DNA of 64,000 nt, from assembly GCA_015061745.1 (NCBI GenBank), contig SUWB01000001.1:62001-126000 (forward strand), given 5' to 3'. Source of the stretch: Lentisphaerota bacterium (GTDB taxonomy: Bacteria; Verrucomicrobiota; Lentisphaeria; Victivallales; Victivallaceae). The notes below the pieces were generated by a model. It was given only the letters and a program-made list of their open reading frames with translations. It made no database searches and had not been told where the DNA came from. Shown piece after piece: positions 60,908 to 64,000 of this stretch. The number at the start of each line of letters is the position of its first letter. The first letter of the stretch is position 1. The translations under genes were made by a program, and so were the position numbers.

Positions 60908-63802
60908 ATGAAAAAGTATTTGTCATTTTTTCTGCTGACAGCTGTGATTTCAGTTTTTGCAGCAGAAAAAGTCGCCGTAGATTTCAAATCCAATATGAAG
61001 TATCTCAAAGGAGTTCAAAGATCAGATGACATCTTTGTGACCAAAGCTCCGGCACTGGCTGTTGACGGCCGTGAAACCAAAGGTAAAAAACATACCGTTG
61101 CAGGACAGCATTTTTACATTTTCGGTAATAATGCCAGAGCTCTCACAGGCAAGAATCTGGTTCTGCGGGCCAAGATCAAACGCATCAGCGGAATCGCACC
61201 CTTGAGTATGGGCTACCGCGTTTTCGGCAACGGCAACAAATATATGAGCGGACGCAGCATCTCTGTCAAAGCCGATAAAACCGGCAAATGGGAAGATCTT
61301 GAAATGAGTTTTCAGGTTCCCCCTCTTTCAGGTATCGAAAATGTGAATGTGGGTTTCACCCTCCGGCAGGAAACTCCCGAAAACAACCGGATCATTATTG
61401 ATGAAATAAAAATCTGCTTCGCCGAAAATTCCGGTCTGGAAAATGTCCCCGGTGCCGGTCTCGGTATGGCAGCTTTGACTTTGAACAAAGGAAAACTTGA
61501 TCTGATCAAAAACGGTGTTCCCCAATTCAAGATCGTTATTTCTCCCAAAGCCGACGGTATCGCCCGCTACGCAGCCCGGGAGATCCAAGCTCACGTCAAG
61601 ATGATGACCGGCAAGACAGTCCCCGTCATCAAAGATAACAATTATTCCGGCACCGCACTCTGGATCGGCAATACCGCTATGGCAGAAAAGTATGGTGTCA
61701 CCCCCGAAATGATCCCCGCTGAAAACTGGGTGGTCGCCCGGGCCGGTAATGCGGTCATTATTTCAGGCGGAGACAAGCCCGGCGTCACAGAAAGCAATAT
61801 CATTTCCCGTTCCACCATTCCTCTCGGAACTCTCAGTGCCGCCTATGAATTTCTGGAACGGGTCTTCGGATGCCGCTGGTACTGGCCCGGAAAACTGGGA
61901 ACTGTGTTTTCCACAGAAAAAAATATTTCCATTGACAATCTCTACAAAACAGGAGCCCCCCAGTTCGACTGCCGTGCTCTTTTTTACGACATCAGCAAAG
62001 ATCCCGACATCCCCCCAAGAGAAGTTGTCATCTGGCAGCGGCGCAACCGTCTGGGCGGTTCTGCCCCTGACCCCATTGCAATGCACACCTTTATCGACTG
62101 GCCTGACAAATTTGCAAAAACCCATCCTGAATATTTCGCCCTGCAGCCCGACGGGAAACGCAAGACCAACAAAGAATCCGGCGTCCACCTTTGTATGACC
62201 AATCCCGATGTGATCCGGGAAGCAGGAAAATGGGCCGTTGATTATTTCAAAAAACGCCCCAACGCCAAATTCATCAGCATTATGCCCGGCGACTGCAACG
62301 ATCTGAAATACTGCCGCTGCCCTGAGTGCACCAAGATGTTATCAGAAGAAAAAGGACGTTCCGGGATCCACTCAAATGCCGTCTGGAAATTTGTCAACCA
62401 GGTGGCAGCTGTCGTCGCTGAAAAATGTCCCGGCAAATTCGTCAAATGCTGTGCCTATGCCGACTATCTGCGCCGTCCTGATTTTGCCTTGCTCCCCAAT
62501 GTGGCAGTGACACTCTGTTTCGGTCCTGTCCCCCGTGCCAACGGCGTATACAAAAAAGCCTGGCGCGATCTGATCAATGAATGGCGTGTCACCGGTGCAA
62601 AACTTTATGTCTGGGAATACTGGAACAGCTCCCGTTACGGACGGGGCACTTACGGAGCCCCTGCCCTCTGGCCCCGCCAGCAGAAAGAGATCTATCTCAT
62701 TGACAGCAATCACGTTTCCGGACGTGTCATTGAACTTTCCGACGTCAATGCCGACGGTATCGGCGTCCAGAGCTGGGCAGACTGGATGTATGACAGTGTC
62801 AACCTTTACACCGCAATGAAACTTATGTGGGACAGAGATTACGATGTGGAAAATGAACTCAAAAAGTTCCATAAAGATTTCTATGGTCCTGCCGCCGCTG
62901 CAATGGAAGAATTCAACAACTCTCTGGAAATCGCCTGGTATAACGGACAGCACCTTGTCAAAGGTAAAAATGCCTGGGACTGGGAAGTTTGCTGGACTAA
63001 AGTCTATCCCCCAAAGTTCGTTGACCGTATGATGGCCCTGCTGCGTAAAGCCGTCAAAGATACCGCAGGCAAAGAGCCCTATTATTCCAGAGCCAAAAAG
63101 ACACTCGACTGCTATCAGTATTTTGAACGCAACAGCAAGATGTTCCGCGGCGTGCAGACAAAACGGGCAAAAGATATTGAAGTTCCCAAAGGTGCGGCTC
63201 CTCAAATTGATGGTATCGTCAAAGATTCCGAGTGGAAAGACGCCGCTGTCATCAGCAATTTCTGCGACAGTTTCAACGTTTATCAGGTCAAATCCAAAAC
63301 CACGATGAAATTCCGCCACGACGGCAAATTCCTTTATGCAGCAGTCATTGCCGACATTCCCAAGAGCAACGAAAACATCACTAAAAAGCCCAGCTCTACC
63401 GGCAAAAGAGATGCCTTCCTCTGGGACTTTGAAAGTGTTGAATTTTTCTTCGGCGGCAAAGACAATCAGAGCTATCAGTTCATCCTTGCCCCCGATAACG
63501 CTCTCTTTGATGCTGCCTGGGGCGGCAACCGGAACTTGAACACTGCTATGAAGTGGAACAGTGCCAATATTAAATTTGCCACAACTTTCACAAAAACCCG
63601 CTGGTGCGGTGAGATCGCCATCCCCATTGCCGATTTGAAACTTGCCAATCCTGTTGGTAAAAATAAATTCCGTTCCAATTTTGCCAGAAATCACCGCTAT
63701 ACCGATCAGAAAAACGCAAGACGGTGGGAACAGTCTATGTGGCTGCCCACCTTCGGAGGATTCCACAATATGGAACGTTACGGTACATTGATCCTCAAAT
63801 AA
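60908..63802 (+). CDS. Large secreted DUF4838 protein with CBM9-like C-terminus
   Basis: 964 residues with a signal peptide (KKYLSFFLLTAVISVFAAE). Residues 20-180 form a beta-sandwich like a carbohydrate-binding module. Residues of about 200-320 ('FKIVISPKADGIARYAAREIQAHVKMMTGK') are the alpha-glucuronidase-N-like domain, often placed before DUF4838. The DUF4838 barrel has 'KTHPEYFALQPDGKRKT' and CRCPEC near residue 467. The last 190 residues ('PQIDGIVKDSEWKDA', 'VEFFFGG', 'WCGEIAIPIADL') match CBM9-like domains. It probably binds and processes a complex glycan outside the cytoplasm. AAGGAG precedes the ATG. It is in an operon with the prepilin-like gene. Confidence 0.82.
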   Translation: MKKYLSFFLLTAVISVFAAEKVAVDFKSNMKYLKGVQRSDDIFVTKAPALAVDGRETKGKKHTVAGQHFYIFGNNARALTGKNLVLRAKIKRISGIAPLSMGYRVFGNGNKYMSGRSISVKADKTGKWEDLEMSFQVPPLSGIENVNVGFTLRQETPENNRIIIDEIKICFAENSGLENVPGAGLGMAALTLNKGKLDLIKNGVPQFKIVISPKADGIARYAAREIQAHVKMMTGKTVPVIKDNNYSGTALWIGNTAMAEKYGVTPEMIPAENWVVARAGNAVIISGGDKPGVTESNIISRSTIPLGTLSAAYEFLERVFGCRWYWPGKLGTVFSTEKNISIDNLYKTGAPQFDCRALFYDISKDPDIPPREVVIWQRRNRLGGSAPDPIAMHTFIDWPDKFAKTHPEYFALQPDGKRKTNKESGVHLCMTNPDVIREAGKWAVDYFKKRPNAKFISIMPGDCNDLKYCRCPECTKMLSEEKGRSGIHSNAVWKFVNQVAAVVAEKCPGKFVKCCAYADYLRRPDFALLPNVAVTLCFGPVPRANGVYKKAWRDLINEWRVTGAKLYVWEYWNSSRYGRGTYGAPALWPRQQKEIYLIDSNHVSGRVIELSDVNADGIGVQSWADWMYDSVNLYTAMKLMWDRDYDVENELKKFHKDFYGPAAAAMEEFNNSLEIAWYNGQHLVKGKNAWDWEVCWTKVYPPKFVDRMMALLRKAVKDTAGKEPYYSRAKKTLDCYQYFERNSKMFRGVQTKRAKDIEVPKGAAPQIDGIVKDSEWKDAAVISNFCDSFNVYQVKSKTTMKFRHDGKFLYAAVIADIPKSNENITKKPSSTGKRDAFLWDFESVEFFFGGKDNQSYQFILAPDNALFDAAWGGNRNLNTAMKWNSANIKFATTFTKTRWCGEIAIPIADLKLANPVGKNKFRSNFARNHRYTDQKNARRWEQSMWLPTFGGFHNMERYGTLILK

Positions 63803-63820
63803 CACTTTCAGCTCCGATCC

Positions 63821-63862
63821 TCCGGCAGAAATCCTCAATAAGAGTTTCTGCCGGATTTTTTT
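63821..63862 (+). terminator. Terminator after the second DUF4838 gene
   Basis: TCCGGCAGAAA, a 13-base loop and TTTCTGCCGGA, followed by a run of eight T. Confidence 0.85.
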
Positions 63863-63944
63863 TACCGCTGCAATACAACCGGGAGGAAAAGGTATTATTT
63901 GCCTACCTGTTTTTCCTTTTGACAAAAAAACAGAGAGATTTTTT

Positions 63945-63977
63945 TGCAAAAAGTCGCATATTGATAAAAAAACAACT
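63945..63977. repeat. Recurring AT-rich element, copy 2
   Basis: TTTTTTGCAAAAA-GTCGCA-TATTGATAAAAAAA, aligned to 58105-58141. A TTGACA at about 63919 suggests a promoter for a gene beyond the window edge. Confidence 0.5.
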
Positions 63978-64000
63978 GTTTTTGCAATTTGAAAAATTAC

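Noticed and set aside
62372-63949. 525-aa minus-strand ORF opposite the DUF4838 gene
   Set aside because: It is the antisense shadow of a well-supported gene; it lacks a recognisable domain and ribosome binding site.

Overview
The window reads as chromosomal DNA from a Gram-negative-type bacterium, most likely a Lentisphaerota (Victivallis-like) member of the PVC group. The reasons are: an outer-membrane/LPS assembly operon (LptD, HldD, acyltransferase); two prepilin-like secreted proteins with an [25 protein letters not shown]-terminus and a 'FDGHVD'-type C-terminus; two large secreted DUF4838 proteins; and many Gfo/Idh/MocA, sugar-hydrolase-like and LacI/GntR genes. This assignment is inference from family content. 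No rRNA, tRNA, CRISPR array or transposase was seen.

Layout. 1-1.3 kb: 3' part of a DUF1846 gene. 1.3-2.5 kb: SGNH hydrolase. 9.1-2.5 kb (minus): a seven-gene run (lipoprotein, RNase R, DUF2059, DUF362 ferredoxin, AllA-like, CapA-like, MurI-like). 9.4-21 kb (plus): a catabolic block (prepilin-like protein with repeated signal motif, M19-like dipeptidase, DUF4838 protein, GntR/LacI hybrid regulator, beta-propeller, TIM-barrel glycosidase-like protein, double alpha/beta hydrolase, SDR), ending at a convergent LacI regulator. 22.2-26.3 kb: Fe-S protein / U32-like / TIM-barrel operon. 31.8-26.3 kb (minus): rdgB, dnaE and an M20 peptidase. 31.8-40.3 kb (plus): tilS-aroB-dprA-mnmE, a PpiC-type isomerase, a GT39-like membrane transferase and miaA. 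46.7-40.3 kb (minus): plsC-like, lptD, hldD, rsmB, PHP phosphatase. 50.5-46.8 kb (minus): an SF2 helicase with two paralogous proteins of unknown family, a candidate novel system. 53.2-50.7 kb (minus): queF-argJ-purQ. 55.9-53.5 kb (minus): two tandem BPL_N-like secreted paralogues. 56-58 kb: an AT-rich stretch hiding a 58-aa membrane protein gene, then a Gfo/Idh/MocA gene. 58.4-63.8 kb (plus): a second Gfo/Idh/MocA gene, a second prepilin-like gene with an inserted segment, and a second DUF4838 gene.

The two most unusual things are: (1) both prepilin-like genes carry in-frame, hairpin-containing inserts placed exactly behind the FTLIELLV codons, and each insert restores the same motif at its far end. 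The inserts are unrelated in sequence, and one has been tandemly amplified. (2) The three-gene helicase cassette, whose two small partners each contain two copies of a 'GGSFxINEFxxVIVP' module. Promoters are strikingly uniform (TTGAMA/TTGACT, 17 bp, TATATT or TATCTT), which helped to locate a short RNA/terminator unit upstream of queF and the small membrane-protein gene.
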